Source of the DNA: Chloroflexota bacterium
GTDB lineage: Bacteria > Chloroflexota > Dehalococcoidia > CAUJGQ01
Direction: 5' to 3'
Length of the DNA: 64,000 nucleotides
Assembly: GCA_963170165.1 (NCBI GenBank)
Contig: CAUJGQ010000037.1
Coordinates: forward strand, 1-64,000
In this document: positions 53,685 to 62,459 of the stretch, piece after piece
How the letters are laid out: each line of letters opens with the position of its first letter
Position numbering within the stretch: position 1 is the stretch's first letter
Translations under genes and position numbers: made by a program
Notes under the pieces: model-generated
Told to the model about the DNA's origin: nothing
What the model saw: the letters and a program-made list of their open reading frames with translations, nothing else
Databases searched by the model: none

Positions 53685-54431
53685 ATGAGCTGCTGGCGAT
53701 GCGGGGCGGGTCTGCGATCTAACGACTTCATGTGCCGGGCGTGCGGCTCGTCTGCTAAACGGCCGTCGCACGTGGCTCGCCAGGACACCGCGCACAGCGG
53801 CATGAGCGTCGCTCGGTTCGAGTATGCCGGCATTATCGCCCGTTGGGTGGCGCTGGTGCTGGATCGGGTGTTGCTGGGGCTGGTCGCCTGGCTGGTTGCC
53901 GTCCAGTTCCACCTGTTGCCCGATGCCGAGGCGATGGAGACCGCCCTGATTGAGGGCCAGTCGGTGTTTGATCTGACGTGGGTCAAGGGCTGGATGGGCC
54001 CGGCCGCCGCTGCCCAACTGGCTATCAGCGTGTTGTACTACGGCGTCGGTCTGTCGGTCTGGGGACGGACGGCCGGCGCGCTGGTGATGGGCCTGCGAGT
54101 GGTCGACTCCGCCACAGGCGAACGGCCGTTTGTCCTGTCTGCCATCATTCGTCCACTGGTGGCGGACCTGTCGCTGACGCTGTTTGTCGCCGGCATGTAT
54201 GGCGACGTGTCCGCTTTGGTGTATGCCTCGTTCGGTACCGGCTTCATCACCAACCTCGGCTATGCGATGGCGCGGTGGACCGCCAAGAGCCAGACGCTGC
54301 ATGACAAGCTCGCTGGAACGGTGGTGGTCAACGCCGGCTGGCGCCGTGACCGCCCCCGAGATGCGCAGTGGGATACGCACAACTACCAGCGCCAGGCAGA
54401 GCGGACGGGCTCCGGCGGGCGTGCGTTCTGA
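53685..54431 (+). CDS. Zinc-ribbon plus RDD family membrane protein, second copy
   Basis: A 248-residue RDD protein with one short N-terminal zinc ribbon (Cys3, 6, 17, 20). The RDD domain has YAGIIARWVALVLDRVLLGLVAWLV, the spaced SVWGRTAGALVMGLRVVDSATG signature, and a third segment ending SQTLHDKLAGTVVV. It differs from the preceding RDD protein enough to be an old paralogue. ATG 53685 has GGGAG nine bases upstream. The gene lies 124 bp before purL. Confidence 0.87.
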   Translation: MSCWRCGAGLRSNDFMCRACGSSAKRPSHVARQDTAHSGMSVARFEYAGIIARWVALVLDRVLLGLVAWLVAVQFHLLPDAEAMETALIEGQSVFDLTWVKGWMGPAAAAQLAISVLYYGVGLSVWGRTAGALVMGLRVVDSATGERPFVLSAIIRPLVADLSLTLFVAGMYGDVSALVYASFGTGFITNLGYAMARWTAKSQTLHDKLAGTVVVNAGWRRDRPRDAQWDTHNYQRQAERTGSGGRAF

Positions 54432-54555
54432 CACGGAGACAGCGGCCAAGCAGGTCTGAGCGCTGGTCACGTGATTCCGGCAGTCCAATCCCGCCCCGCC
54501 CCTCCATAGCTGTCGCGGACCGATGATTGCTCCACACCTGTGTTAGCCTTTGGAC

Positions 54556-56802
54556 ATGACCGTCTCAGACCGCCTGCTGCAACAGATCGCCCTGTCCCGT
54601 GACGAGTATCAGCTCGCCGTTCAGCGGCTTGGCCGTGCCCCCACCGAGGTAGAGTTGGGCATGATCGGCGCGCTGTGGAGCGAGCACTGTGGCTATAAGA
54701 ACTCCAAGCCGCTGCTCAGCCTGTTCCCCTCCACCGGTGAGCGCGTCGCCACCCGTGCCGGCGAGGAGAACGCCGGCGCCGTCAACATCGGCGATGGCCT
54801 GCTTGTCGCCTTCAAGATCGAATCGCACAATCACCCTTCTGCTATTGAGCCATACCAGGGCGCGGCGACTGGTGTCGGCGGCATCGTGCGCGACATCTTT
54901 GCCATGGGCGCAAGGCCCATCGCCGTGCTCGACTCGCTCCGTTTTGGACCGATCACCAACGGCAACGATGGCGTCACCGTCGAGGATGTGGCGCGCAACA
55001 AGCACCTGTTTCGCGGTGTCGTCGCCGGTATCGGCGGCTACGGCAACTGTCTGGGGCTGCCGACGGTCGGTGGGGAAACGGTGTTCGACGCGCCGTACAC
55101 CGCCAACCCGCTCGTCAATGCCATGTGCGTGGGCGTGGCGCGGCAGGGGCAATTGGTGAAGGCGCGGGCCGACGGCGCCGGCAACCTGCTGATGGTGGTG
55201 GGGGCGGACACCGGCCGCGATGGCATTCACGGCGCCACCTTCGCCAGTGTCGAGCTGGATGAATCCTCCGAGGAGCGCCGCCCGGCCGTCCAGGTGGGCA
55301 ACCCCTTCCTGGAGAAGCTGCTGATGGAGGCCTGCCTGGAGCTGGTAGAGCGCGGGCGGGAGTGGATCACCGGCCTGCAGGATCTGGGCGCTGCCGGCCT
55401 CACCAGCGCCGCGGTGGAGTGTGCCGCCAAGGCCGGCACCGGCATCATCATCGATATCCGCCAGGTGCCGCGCCGCGAGCAGGGGATGACGCCCTACGAG
55501 GTCATGCTGTCTGAGTCACAGGAGCGGATGCTTGTCATCGTCAAGCGCGGGCAGGAGGATAAGGTCAAGGCGCTGTTCGACCGCTACGATCTGCACGCCG
55601 CCATCATCGGCGAGGTGACAGACGACGGCCTGGTCCGTATCCATGACGGTGACACGGAAGTCGCCTGCCTGCCCGCGGCGCTGCTGACGGATCCGCCGCT
55701 GTACCGGCGAGACGGAACCCCCGCTCCGGCCATTGCTGCGCTTCAGCGCTATGATCTGGAGTCGCTGCCCGATATCGCCCCGGAGGCGGCGGGAGACATG
55801 CTGCTGGCGTTGCTGCGGGCCCCCAACATCGCCAGCAAGCGCTGGATCTGGCGGCAGTACGACCACCAGGTGCTGACCAACACGGTCGTCGGTCCCGGCC
55901 ATGACGCCGCCGTGCTACGCATCAAGGGCACGCGCCGTGCCATCGCCGTCGCTACTGACTGTAACGGCCGGCTGTGTTACCTGGACCCGTTTGCCGGAGG
56001 GGCGATTGCCGTGGCAGAGGCGGCGCGCAACGTGGTGTGCAGCGGTGCGGAGCCGCTCGCCATTACCAACTGCCTCAACTTCGGCAATCCGGAGAAGCCC
56101 GAGGTCTACTACCAGCTAGAGCAGGCCATCCGGGGCATGGCCGCCGCCTGCGACACGTTTGGCACGCCCGTCGTCTCTGGCAACGTCAGCCTCTACAACG
56201 AGACGCTGGGGACGGCGGTCTACCCTACACCGGTGGTGGGGATGCTTGGCCTGATCGAGGATGTGGACCAGCGCTGTGACGCTGCCTTCCGCTCGGGGGG
56301 CGATACCGTGGTACTGCTCAGCGGCGGTCCGGCGCCGGCCGCTGCTGCCACGCTTGCGGGCAGCGAGTATCTTAGCCTGGCTCATGCCCTCACCGCGGGG
56401 CAGCCCGCCATCGACCTGACTGCCGAAGCGGCGGTGCAGCGCGTGACCCTGGCCGCCATCCGTGCCGGCCTGCTCTCCTCGGCGCACGACTGTGCCGCCG
56501 GCGGCCTGGCGGTCGCGCTGGCCGAGTGCGCCGCCTGGGGCGGGAACGGCTTTGCCGGCGCGTTGCCCGCGGGTGAGCGGCTGGACGCCGCACTGTTCGG
56601 AGAGGCGCAGTCCCGCATCGTGGTCTCGCTTCCTCCGGCCCGCCTGCCCGAACTGCGCCGGCTGGCCGTGACACACGGCGTGACGCTGACGGAGCTTGGC
56701 GTCACCGGCGGCGACCGATTTTGCCTGGGGGATGTCGTGGATCTGGCTCTGGCAGCGGTCGCTCAAGCGTTGGAGCTGGGGCTGCCGGAGGCGCTGGCGT
56801 AA
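54556..56802 (+). CDS. purL: Phosphoribosylformylglycinamidine synthase subunit PurL (small type)
   Basis: A 748-residue ATP-dependent synthetase converting FGAR to FGAM with ammonia from PurQ. This is the short bacterial type without a fused amidotransferase. Visible motifs are LWSEHCGYKNSKPLL, FKIESHNHPSAIEPYQGAATGVGGIVRDI, GNCLGLPTVGGE, and the C-terminal AHDCAAGGLAVALAE. ATG 54556 is used; a TTG six bases earlier is possible. No Shine-Dalgarno is visible. It would work with the upstream purQ and with a PurS encoded elsewhere. Confidence 0.96.
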   Translation: MTVSDRLLQQIALSRDEYQLAVQRLGRAPTEVELGMIGALWSEHCGYKNSKPLLSLFPSTGERVATRAGEENAGAVNIGDGLLVAFKIESHNHPSAIEPYQGAATGVGGIVRDIFAMGARPIAVLDSLRFGPITNGNDGVTVEDVARNKHLFRGVVAGIGGYGNCLGLPTVGGETVFDAPYTANPLVNAMCVGVARQGQLVKARADGAGNLLMVVGADTGRDGIHGATFASVELDESSEERRPAVQVGNPFLEKLLMEACLELVERGREWITGLQDLGAAGLTSAAVECAAKAGTGIIIDIRQVPRREQGMTPYEVMLSESQERMLVIVKRGQEDKVKALFDRYDLHAAIIGEVTDDGLVRIHDGDTEVACLPAALLTDPPLYRRDGTPAPAIAALQRYDLESLPDIAPEAAGDMLLALLRAPNIASKRWIWRQYDHQVLTNTVVGPGHDAAVLRIKGTRRAIAVATDCNGRLCYLDPFAGGAIAVAEAARNVVCSGAEPLAITNCLNFGNPEKPEVYYQLEQAIRGMAAACDTFGTPVVSGNVSLYNETLGTAVYPTPVVGMLGLIEDVDQRCDAAFRSGGDTVVLLSGGPAPAAAATLAGSEYLSLAHALTAGQPAIDLTAEAAVQRVTLAAIRAGLLSSAHDCAAGGLAVALAECAAWGGNGFAGALPAGERLDAALFGEAQSRIVVSLPPARLPELRRLAVTHGVTLTELGVTGGDRFCLGDVVDLALAAVAQALELGLPEALA

Positions 56803-56981
56803 CGAGGCGGCGGAGACAGGCTCTCACCGTGAGGGCGGCCGCGGGTGCCAGCGCGAGCTTCCCCCTGGTCGTTGCGCGTGCGACCGCCTACGGTGACTGG
56901 CGCCGCCGCCGCGATCCGCCCCAGGCAGTAAGGGGATCACGACGGCGGCCGGACACGCTGGCAGGATGACCCGCCGCGCAG

Positions 56982-57863
56982 CTACTCCTTGCCTGCGCGG
57001 TAGTCGGCGTAGGGGCCGTCGCGCCAGTCGAGGGCGGCTTTGAAGCCGGGGCCGCCGGGCGCGGTCACCTCGCGCACCTTGGCTTGCCAGGCCCAAGCCT
57101 GCTCCGTGAACTGGTACATGGCGTCCGTGTCGGTCGCCGAATGGATCGCCGGGTAGATCGTCTGCTCGAAGTAGGTGTTGACGCTGCGCTTTTGCAGCGC
57201 CAGCGAGTCCGCCGCCTGAATGGCGATGCGGTTTGCCCACTGGAGCACGGTGGACTCCAGGTCGGCGGCGGGCACGGCCTTGTTCACCATGCCGATGCGC
57301 TCCGCCTCGGTGCCTGAGATGCTGTCACCGGTGTAGAGCAGCTCCTTGCTCTTGCGCATGCCGATGATCAGCGGCCACAGTACCGCGGTGCGGGAGGTGC
57401 CCAGGCCGCGGGTGCCGGGATGGCCAAGCTTGGCGTTGTCGGCAGCGATCACCAGATCAGTCATCATCGCCAGCTCGCAGCCACCGGCGATGCAGTAACC
57501 GTGCACCTCGGCGATGGTGATCTTGGCCATGTTCCACAGGTAGAGATAGAGATCGGAGACGCGCACCATGTTGGTGCGTGTGCGCCAGACCGAGCGGCGG
57601 CCCTCGGCGGCGGCCTGGTAGTCCTGCGAGCGGCGCGGTGTTACCAGGTCATACCCGGCGGAGAAGGCGCGACCCGCCCCGCGCAGGATGATCACGCGCA
57701 CCGCCGGGTCCTCTTCCAGCTCATGCAACGCCCGGTCCAGCTCGTTGAGCAGGTCGGGGCTGAGGGCATTCATCCGGTCCGGCCGGTTGAGCGTGATCCG
57801 CGCCAGCCGCTCTTCCGCTCCCAGCCGTTCTACCAACAGGTTCTCGTAGTCGGTCGTGACCAT
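56982..57863 (-). CDS. Enoyl-CoA hydratase/isomerase family protein
   Basis: A 293-residue crotonase-fold enzyme. The two oxyanion-hole segments are GAGRAFSAGYDLVTP and YCIAGGCELAMMTDLVIAADNAKLGHPGTRGLG. The latter carries a Gly/Thr-rich turn rather than the usual second catalytic Glu, so hydratase activity is not assured and isomerase or hydrolase chemistry is possible. The ATG has GGAG just upstream. It is a single gene convergent with purL. Confidence 0.88.
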   Translation of the reverse strand: MVTTDYENLLVERLGAEERLARITLNRPDRMNALSPDLLNELDRALHELEEDPAVRVIILRGAGRAFSAGYDLVTPRRSQDYQAAAEGRRSVWRTRTNMVRVSDLYLYLWNMAKITIAEVHGYCIAGGCELAMMTDLVIAADNAKLGHPGTRGLGTSRTAVLWPLIIGMRKSKELLYTGDSISGTEAERIGMVNKAVPAADLESTVLQWANRIAIQAADSLALQKRSVNTYFEQTIYPAIHSATDTDAMYQFTEQAWAWQAKVREVTAPGGPGFKAALDWRDGPYADYRAGKE

Positions 57864-57950
57864 ACGTCTCCCTCGATCCTTCAGCCACGGCGCAGCGCCG
57901 CTCTCCGGCCATTGTGGACCGAATCACGCGCAGGCACGAGGGGCGCGGGC

Positions 57951-58664
57951 TCATGAAGCGGCGTAGCGCCCGTCATCCCAACCAACCTGCCAGCCGCGCG
58001 CCCCGGCCGGATGCAGGTTGTTGAGCTGGAGCCAGTGGCGCTTGGGCTCGCCCGGCCGCTGGGAGAAGGCGCGGCTGAGGCCGAAGGCGAGGAACAGATC
58101 CTCGCCGGATGTGATCTGCTGCTGCAACCAGCGGACACGCCCCGCGTGGGGCGTCATCAAGTCCGGCTGATAGAGCCGCGCATCCGTTACCGCGATGATC
58201 CGCCCGTCACCCAGATCCGCGCGGAGTTGATTGCGGGGGGTGATGCTGACATCAAGCGGTCCCTCCCACCGGACGATGGCCAACGAGCATGCGCCCGTGC
58301 CCTCGGCGGTCGCCAACCCCGAACGGCCCGCGGCCACCAGCACCGGGCCGAAGGCATCCAGCCCGCGCACGGCGGCGGCACGCAGCGCCTCCACGAACGC
58401 CCGCATCGTCACCGATCCGGCGTGGCGGCAGGCGTAGATATTGACGCGCACATCCTCGATTTCTGGCGGGGAGGGAGCAGGGTAGGCGCTGCCCAGATCG
58501 ATGATCCGGCCAACATCAAACGGCCCGTCGCGGCCATTGAGCAGCGCGGCAGGCAGCGACGCCGTGCCCACCGGGCGGACGCGCTTGCCCGTGTCGGAGT
58601 CGATGCCGGCGACACAAATCGTGCCCTCGCGCATTCGCGTCAGGTCCGTCACCAGCATCCGCAT
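57951..58664 (-). CDS. Dual OB-fold-like protein paired with DUF488 genes
   Basis: A 237-residue cytoplasmic protein. The N-terminus MLVTDLTRMREGTICVAGIDSDTGKRVRPVG and the later ISFG-like LAFGLSRAF...HWLQLNNLHP resemble the dual-OB domain family often encoded next to DUF488 proteins. Biochemical function is unknown; OB folds suggest nucleic-acid or nucleotide binding. ATG 58664 starts two bases after the upstream DUF488 stop, so translation is coupled; longer frames run into that gene and are rejected. Confidence 0.6.
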   Translation of the reverse strand: MRMLVTDLTRMREGTICVAGIDSDTGKRVRPVGTASLPAALLNGRDGPFDVGRIIDLGSAYPAPSPPEIEDVRVNIYACRHAGSVTMRAFVEALRAAAVRGLDAFGPVLVAAGRSGLATAEGTGACSLAIVRWEGPLDVSITPRNQLRADLGDGRIIAVTDARLYQPDLMTPHAGRVRWLQQQITSGEDLFLAFGLSRAFSQRPGEPKRHWLQLNNLHPAGARGWQVGWDDGRYAAS

Positions 58665-58666
58665 GG

Positions 58667-59101
58667 TCAGAGGTGCTCCACCTCCGCGCCCCATGCTGCC
58701 GCCAGGAGTTCCGCGACCAGGCGGCGGTGACAGCGCTCGGGGCCGGGCTCGCTGCACAAGAGGACGGTCTTTTGTTCAAACGAACGCCGGTCGAGTATAG
58801 CGGGCACGTCGCGTTCCCGCATCAAGGCGAGGAACTGCCGCTCATAGCTGGCCCACGCGCCACGCGCCTTCCTATAGCTGTCGAGCAGTGCTTGGCTGGG
58901 CGCAAGGCGGGGGTCGTGCACGTAGCTGATGCCGCACAGCGCATCGAGAAAGTACGGCAGGTCGGCCGCCTTGGCGAAGCCGGCGAGCTGGGAGACGTTG
59001 TTCAGCCGGATGTCGAGCAGCCGCGTTACGCCAGCGGCTCGGAGCCGCCCGAAGAAATGCTCGGCTGAACTTTGTGTAAAACCGATAGTGGCGATCTCCA
59101 C
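58667..59101 (-). CDS. DUF488 family protein, downstream copy
   Basis: A 144-residue DUF488 protein starting MEIATIGFTQSSAEHFF, with LLDIRLNNVSQLAGFAKAADLPYF and GISYVHDPRLAP as family blocks, and LLCSEPGPERCHRRLVAELL as the conserved Cys-His-Arg end. The role is unknown; several DUF488 proteins have been proposed as nucleic-acid-associated. GTG 59101 lies inside the preceding DUF488 gene, giving a 76-base overlap in a different frame. It is coupled to the dual-OB gene downstream. Confidence 0.85.
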   Translation of the reverse strand: MEIATIGFTQSSAEHFFGRLRAAGVTRLLDIRLNNVSQLAGFAKAADLPYFLDALCGISYVHDPRLAPSQALLDSYRKARGAWASYERQFLALMRERDVPAILDRRSFEQKTVLLCSEPGPERCHRRLVAELLAAAWGAEVEHL

Positions 59102-59616
59102 GGCTTCAACTCCGCGAACATCTCCGCCTGCGGTTGCAGGGCATCCTCAGGCGTGATCGTGCCGCCGGCGCCGATGTGCCGGATGCGCGCGGCGGACCAA
59201 CCGCGATTGAGCAGCACCCGCGCGATCAGCAGATGCCGGTGACAGGCCGCTGGGTCTGCCTCCGAGCACAGCAGCGTCAGCCGGTAGCGCGCTGCCGCCC
59301 GCTCCAGCTTCTCGATGCCGTCCTGGAACGCCGCGCTGGCCGACCACAGGTCGTAGCGCACGTGCCCCCCATCGTCGTAATAGCGGGGACTCTCCGGCCG
59401 GCCGCCGAGGGTGTCCCCCATGAAGGCGTAGCGGATGCCTGCTTCGCGCAGCGCCGCGGACAGCTCGGGGCGGTTGAAGTGAGGCGTGTAGCGTGAGATG
59501 GGCTGGGAGCGGACGTCGACGACCGTCTCGATGCCGGCGGCCTGCAGTCGCTCAAGGAACTGCGCCAGCGTCAGGTTGGAGTGGCCGATGGTGTGGATCA
59601 GCGCCGGATCGGACAT
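59026..59616 (-). CDS. DUF488 family protein, upstream copy
   Basis: A 196-residue DUF488 protein with IHTIGHSNLTLAQFLERL, VVDVRSQPISRYTPHFNRPEL, GDTLGGRPESPRYYDDG, and LLCSEADPAACHRHLLIARVL. This copy has the SRxxxFN arrangement of classical DUF488, unlike the second. The last 25 residues after AEMFAELKPWR are read through the next gene's start region in another frame and have no family counterpart I know, so the 3' end may be an accretion after loss of an earlier stop. It begins the three-gene operon. Confidence 0.86.
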   Translation of the reverse strand: MSDPALIHTIGHSNLTLAQFLERLQAAGIETVVDVRSQPISRYTPHFNRPELSAALREAGIRYAFMGDTLGGRPESPRYYDDGGHVRYDLWSASAAFQDGIEKLERAAARYRLTLLCSEADPAACHRHLLIARVLLNRGWSAARIRHIGAGGTITPEDALQPQAEMFAELKPWRSPLSVLHKVQPSISSGGSEPLA

Positions 59617-59682
59617 GGGGGCGGTCTCCCTATCTCCGGCAGATGCTATCAGTCACTCCACGGCGTCAGCGACGGCGGGCCG

Positions 59683-60501
59683 TCACAGCCCCAGTGTGAC
59701 GATGATGACGGCTGCCAGCGCCACGCGGTACCAGACGAACAGGCTGAGCGGGTGCCGCGCCACATAGCGCAGCAGCAGATGCACGGCGCTGATGCCGGAG
59801 AGGAAGGCTGCCACGAAGCCCACCACCAGCGCCGGGCTGCCAACGTCGCCGCCGGCGGCGGAGCGGATGTCGGGCAACTCCTTGATGCCGGCAGCGACGA
59901 TCACCGGCGCCGCCAGCAGAAAGGAAAAGCGGGCGGCCGTGTCGCGCCGCAAGCCGGCGAACATTCCGGCGACGATGGTCGAGCCGGAGCGGGAGACGCC
60001 CGGAATCAGCGCTAGCGCCTGGGCGCAGCCGATCAACAGCGCCCGCGCCGGATTGAGCTTATCCATCTCGCGCGAGGGATGCGCCCAGCGATCGGCCGCC
60101 AGCATGGCGCCACCGACGACGACCAGCATCAGGGCAATCAGCCAGGGCTGGCGGAGGTGGTCCTCGATCCAGGTATTGAACAGCCCGCCGACGATCACGG
60201 CCGGCACGCAGCCCAGCATGATCAGCAGCGCCAGCCGGCCCAGCGGGCTGTACTCTGCCCAGCGCAGCCGGCAGCGCAGGATGTCCGCTACGCCGTGCCG
60301 GGTGAGACGGACGAAATCGCGCCAGAAATACAGCAGCACTGCCAGCGTGGTGCCCTGATGGACCGCCACGTCGAACGCGAGCGGCTGTTCTTTCCAGTGC
60401 AGCAATTCCGGAACGATGATCAGGTGGCCCGAGGACGAGACCGGCAGGAACTCTGTCAATCCCTGGACGATACCCAGCACCAGCGCATGAAGCAGTGACA
60501 T
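59683..60501 (-). CDS. uppP: Undecaprenyl-diphosphatase
   Basis: A 272-residue integral membrane phosphatase that recycles the undecaprenyl carrier for peptidoglycan and surface glycans. The two active-site repeats are GIVQGLTEFLPVSSSGHLII (N-terminal) and IPGVSRSGSTIVAGMFAGL. Seven to eight hydrophobic segments match the family. It supports the two lipid-linked glycan regions upstream. Confidence 0.95.
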   Translation of the reverse strand: MSLLHALVLGIVQGLTEFLPVSSSGHLIIVPELLHWKEQPLAFDVAVHQGTTLAVLLYFWRDFVRLTRHGVADILRCRLRWAEYSPLGRLALLIMLGCVPAVIVGGLFNTWIEDHLRQPWLIALMLVVVGGAMLAADRWAHPSREMDKLNPARALLIGCAQALALIPGVSRSGSTIVAGMFAGLRRDTAARFSFLLAAPVIVAAGIKELPDIRSAAGGDVGSPALVVGFVAAFLSGISAVHLLLRYVARHPLSLFVWYRVALAAVIIVTLGL

Positions 60502-60553
60502 GCCTTCATGCTACACGCTGACCGTCGCCCTCTGCCTGCCCCATGCCGCGCTG

Positions 60554-61471
60554 CTACTGCTGCGCCTGGCGCTGCTGATCGCCGATCAATCCCTGTTGCT
60601 GGGGCAGGCGGGGCGGGCGCTTGGGCGCTGCCGGCTCCTTCAGCACGAAGACCGCAACATCCAGCCCGCTGCCTTCCGGGCCGTGATACGCGCCGCGCAC
60701 CGGTGGCACGTCGGCATAGTCGCGGCCGATGGCGGCGGCAACATAGTGCTCATCGACCAGCTTGCCGTTGGCGACATCCAGCCCGACCCAGCCGGCGCGC
60801 GGCAGCAGCGCCTCGGGCCAGGCGTGCGACGCCTGCTCCTCATCCTCTCCGGCGCCGGTGCACAGGTAGCCGCTGACATAGCGCGCCGGGATGCCGAGCT
60901 GGCGGCACGCCGCTAGGAAGGCGTGCGTGTGATCCTGGCAGACACCAGCGCCGAGTTGCAGCGCCTCCTCGGCCGTCGTCGTGACAGATGTCACACCGCC
61001 CTGGTAGCGGATACCGGCGGTCACGCGTGCTGCCAGGTCGCGCACGATCGCACCGACGCTGCGACCGGCGATCGCCACCGAAGCGACCAGATCGCGCACG
61101 GCCGGCCCCGCGACGGTCAGTGCCGTCGGCGAGAGGAAGTCTACCCAGCGGTCTTGCTCCACCGCCTGCAGCAACGCATAGGGCGAATAGTCGGCAGCGA
61201 TCACGGCGTCCAGGTCAATCGGGCGCGTCTCCACCTCGGCACGGGCGAGGATCTCCAGCCGCGCATGCGGTTGGGGGATGTCGAAGTGGTAGACGGTGTT
61301 GCCGAAGTAATCGATGTACGAGCGGGTTTCGGCCCGCGGTTCGGTGGAGAGGCTGAAGGAGAGGCAAGATTGGCGGCCGTCGGTGATCGGCCGCAGCCAC
61401 ACCTCGTTGATGCTGTTGGTCACCGGCAGCGGATAGTCAAACGCCGTCACGTGATGAATGCTCAGGTGCAT
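60554..61471 (-). CDS. Transglutaminase-like cysteine protease-fold protein
   Basis: A 305-residue protein with a bacterial transglutaminase N-terminal domain (IHHVTAFDYPLPVTNSINEVWLRP) and a catalytic core. The triad is Cys in GAGVCQDHTHAFLAACRQLGIPARYVSGY, His in ASHAWPEALL and Asp in WVGLDVANG. A Pro/Gln-rich tail of about 40 residues is unusual. ATG 61471 is chosen as the family N-terminus, seven bases after the alpha-E gene. The three-gene set with alpha-E and ATP-grasp proteins is a recurrent group predicted to make and process peptide modifications. Confidence 0.92.
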   Translation of the reverse strand: MHLSIHHVTAFDYPLPVTNSINEVWLRPITDGRQSCLSFSLSTEPRAETRSYIDYFGNTVYHFDIPQPHARLEILARAEVETRPIDLDAVIAADYSPYALLQAVEQDRWVDFLSPTALTVAGPAVRDLVASVAIAGRSVGAIVRDLAARVTAGIRYQGGVTSVTTTAEEALQLGAGVCQDHTHAFLAACRQLGIPARYVSGYLCTGAGEDEEQASHAWPEALLPRAGWVGLDVANGKLVDEHYVAAAIGRDYADVPPVRGAYHGPEGSGLDVAVFVLKEPAAPKRPPRLPQQQGLIGDQQRQAQQ

Positions 61472-61478
61472 ACCCGCT

Positions 61479-62453
61479 CTACCCCGCCACCACCGCGCTC
61501 TCGAAGTACACCCGCCGGACACCGTTGCCGATCTGGTCCAGTTGCTGCAGCACCGCCGTGAGGAAGGGGAGCAGCGCGCCACCCGCCAGGTCATCGAAGC
61601 TGGTATAGCGCAACCGCGCCGCCAGGGCGCCGGCCGTGTTGCCGGGCCCCTGCCGCCGGTTGATACCAAGGATGCGGTCAATCGCTTCGATCTCCCCGAA
61701 CACCCGCTGCACGCCAAACGCCACCGAGCGGGGAAAGTCCCGGCTGAGCAGCAGGAACTCCGCCACGCCCACCGGCTGGACACCGCCCGGCCGCAGGCGA
61801 AGATAGGCCTCGTAGGCGGAGACCGACCGCAACAGCGAGAACCAGCGGTGCGCCTCCTCCGGCCGTACCAGCATCCCCGCCTGCTCCAGATGGCCGGCGC
61901 GCGAGGCGAGAATCCGCGCCGTCATCCCCGCCCGCTCCAGGTGGATGCCGGTCTGGAGAAAGTGCCACGGCTCATCATGCGGCATAGTGGCGTCGGTTAC
62001 ACCCTGGAAGAGCTGGGACGCCAGGCGGATCTGCCGGCAGAAGTCGTGGATGCCATCGATCAGCAGCAGGCTGGGTGTGACCCGGTGCAGGGCGAGGTAG
62101 GCGCGGTTCAGCTCCTCCCACATCTCTGTGGAGATTGACTCGCGTACGGCACGCGCATTATCCCGCGCCGTGCTGATGCAGGAGACCACGGAATCTGGGT
62201 TGTCCGGGTCGAGGATCACGAATGCTGCCAGTTCCGGTTCGGCGATGCGGCCATGGTGGGCGGCATAGCGCTCCTCGGCGCCCAGCACCTGCAACATCAG
62301 CCGCAGGTCACTGTCACCGCCGCTGCCGTCGTGGTAGGACGCCGCCAGCTCGCGCGTGAAGCGCAGCGACACATCGAGCAGCCTGGCCGTGTTTTCGGCC
62401 CGCTCCACGTACCGGCCCATCCAGTAGACCGACTCAGCGACACGGCTCAACAT
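61479..62453 (-). CDS. Alpha-E domain protein (DUF403)
   Basis: A 324-residue helical protein starting MLSRVAESVYWMGRYVERAENTARLLD, the diagnostic alpha-E N-terminus. The C-terminus RVYFESAVVAG and central RAYLALHRVTPSLLLIDGIHDF region are consistent. Such proteins occur between circularly permuted ATP-grasp and transglutaminase genes; a role as a carrier or partner of the peptide ligase is proposed. It is six bases after the ATP-grasp gene and seven before the transglutaminase. Confidence 0.93.
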   Translation of the reverse strand: MLSRVAESVYWMGRYVERAENTARLLDVSLRFTRELAASYHDGSGGDSDLRLMLQVLGAEERYAAHHGRIAEPELAAFVILDPDNPDSVVSCISTARDNARAVRESISTEMWEELNRAYLALHRVTPSLLLIDGIHDFCRQIRLASQLFQGVTDATMPHDEPWHFLQTGIHLERAGMTARILASRAGHLEQAGMLVRPEEAHRWFSLLRSVSAYEAYLRLRPGGVQPVGVAEFLLLSRDFPRSVAFGVQRVFGEIEAIDRILGINRRQGPGNTAGALAARLRYTSFDDLAGGALLPFLTAVLQQLDQIGNGVRRVYFESAVVAG

Positions 62454-62459
62454 TTGCCG

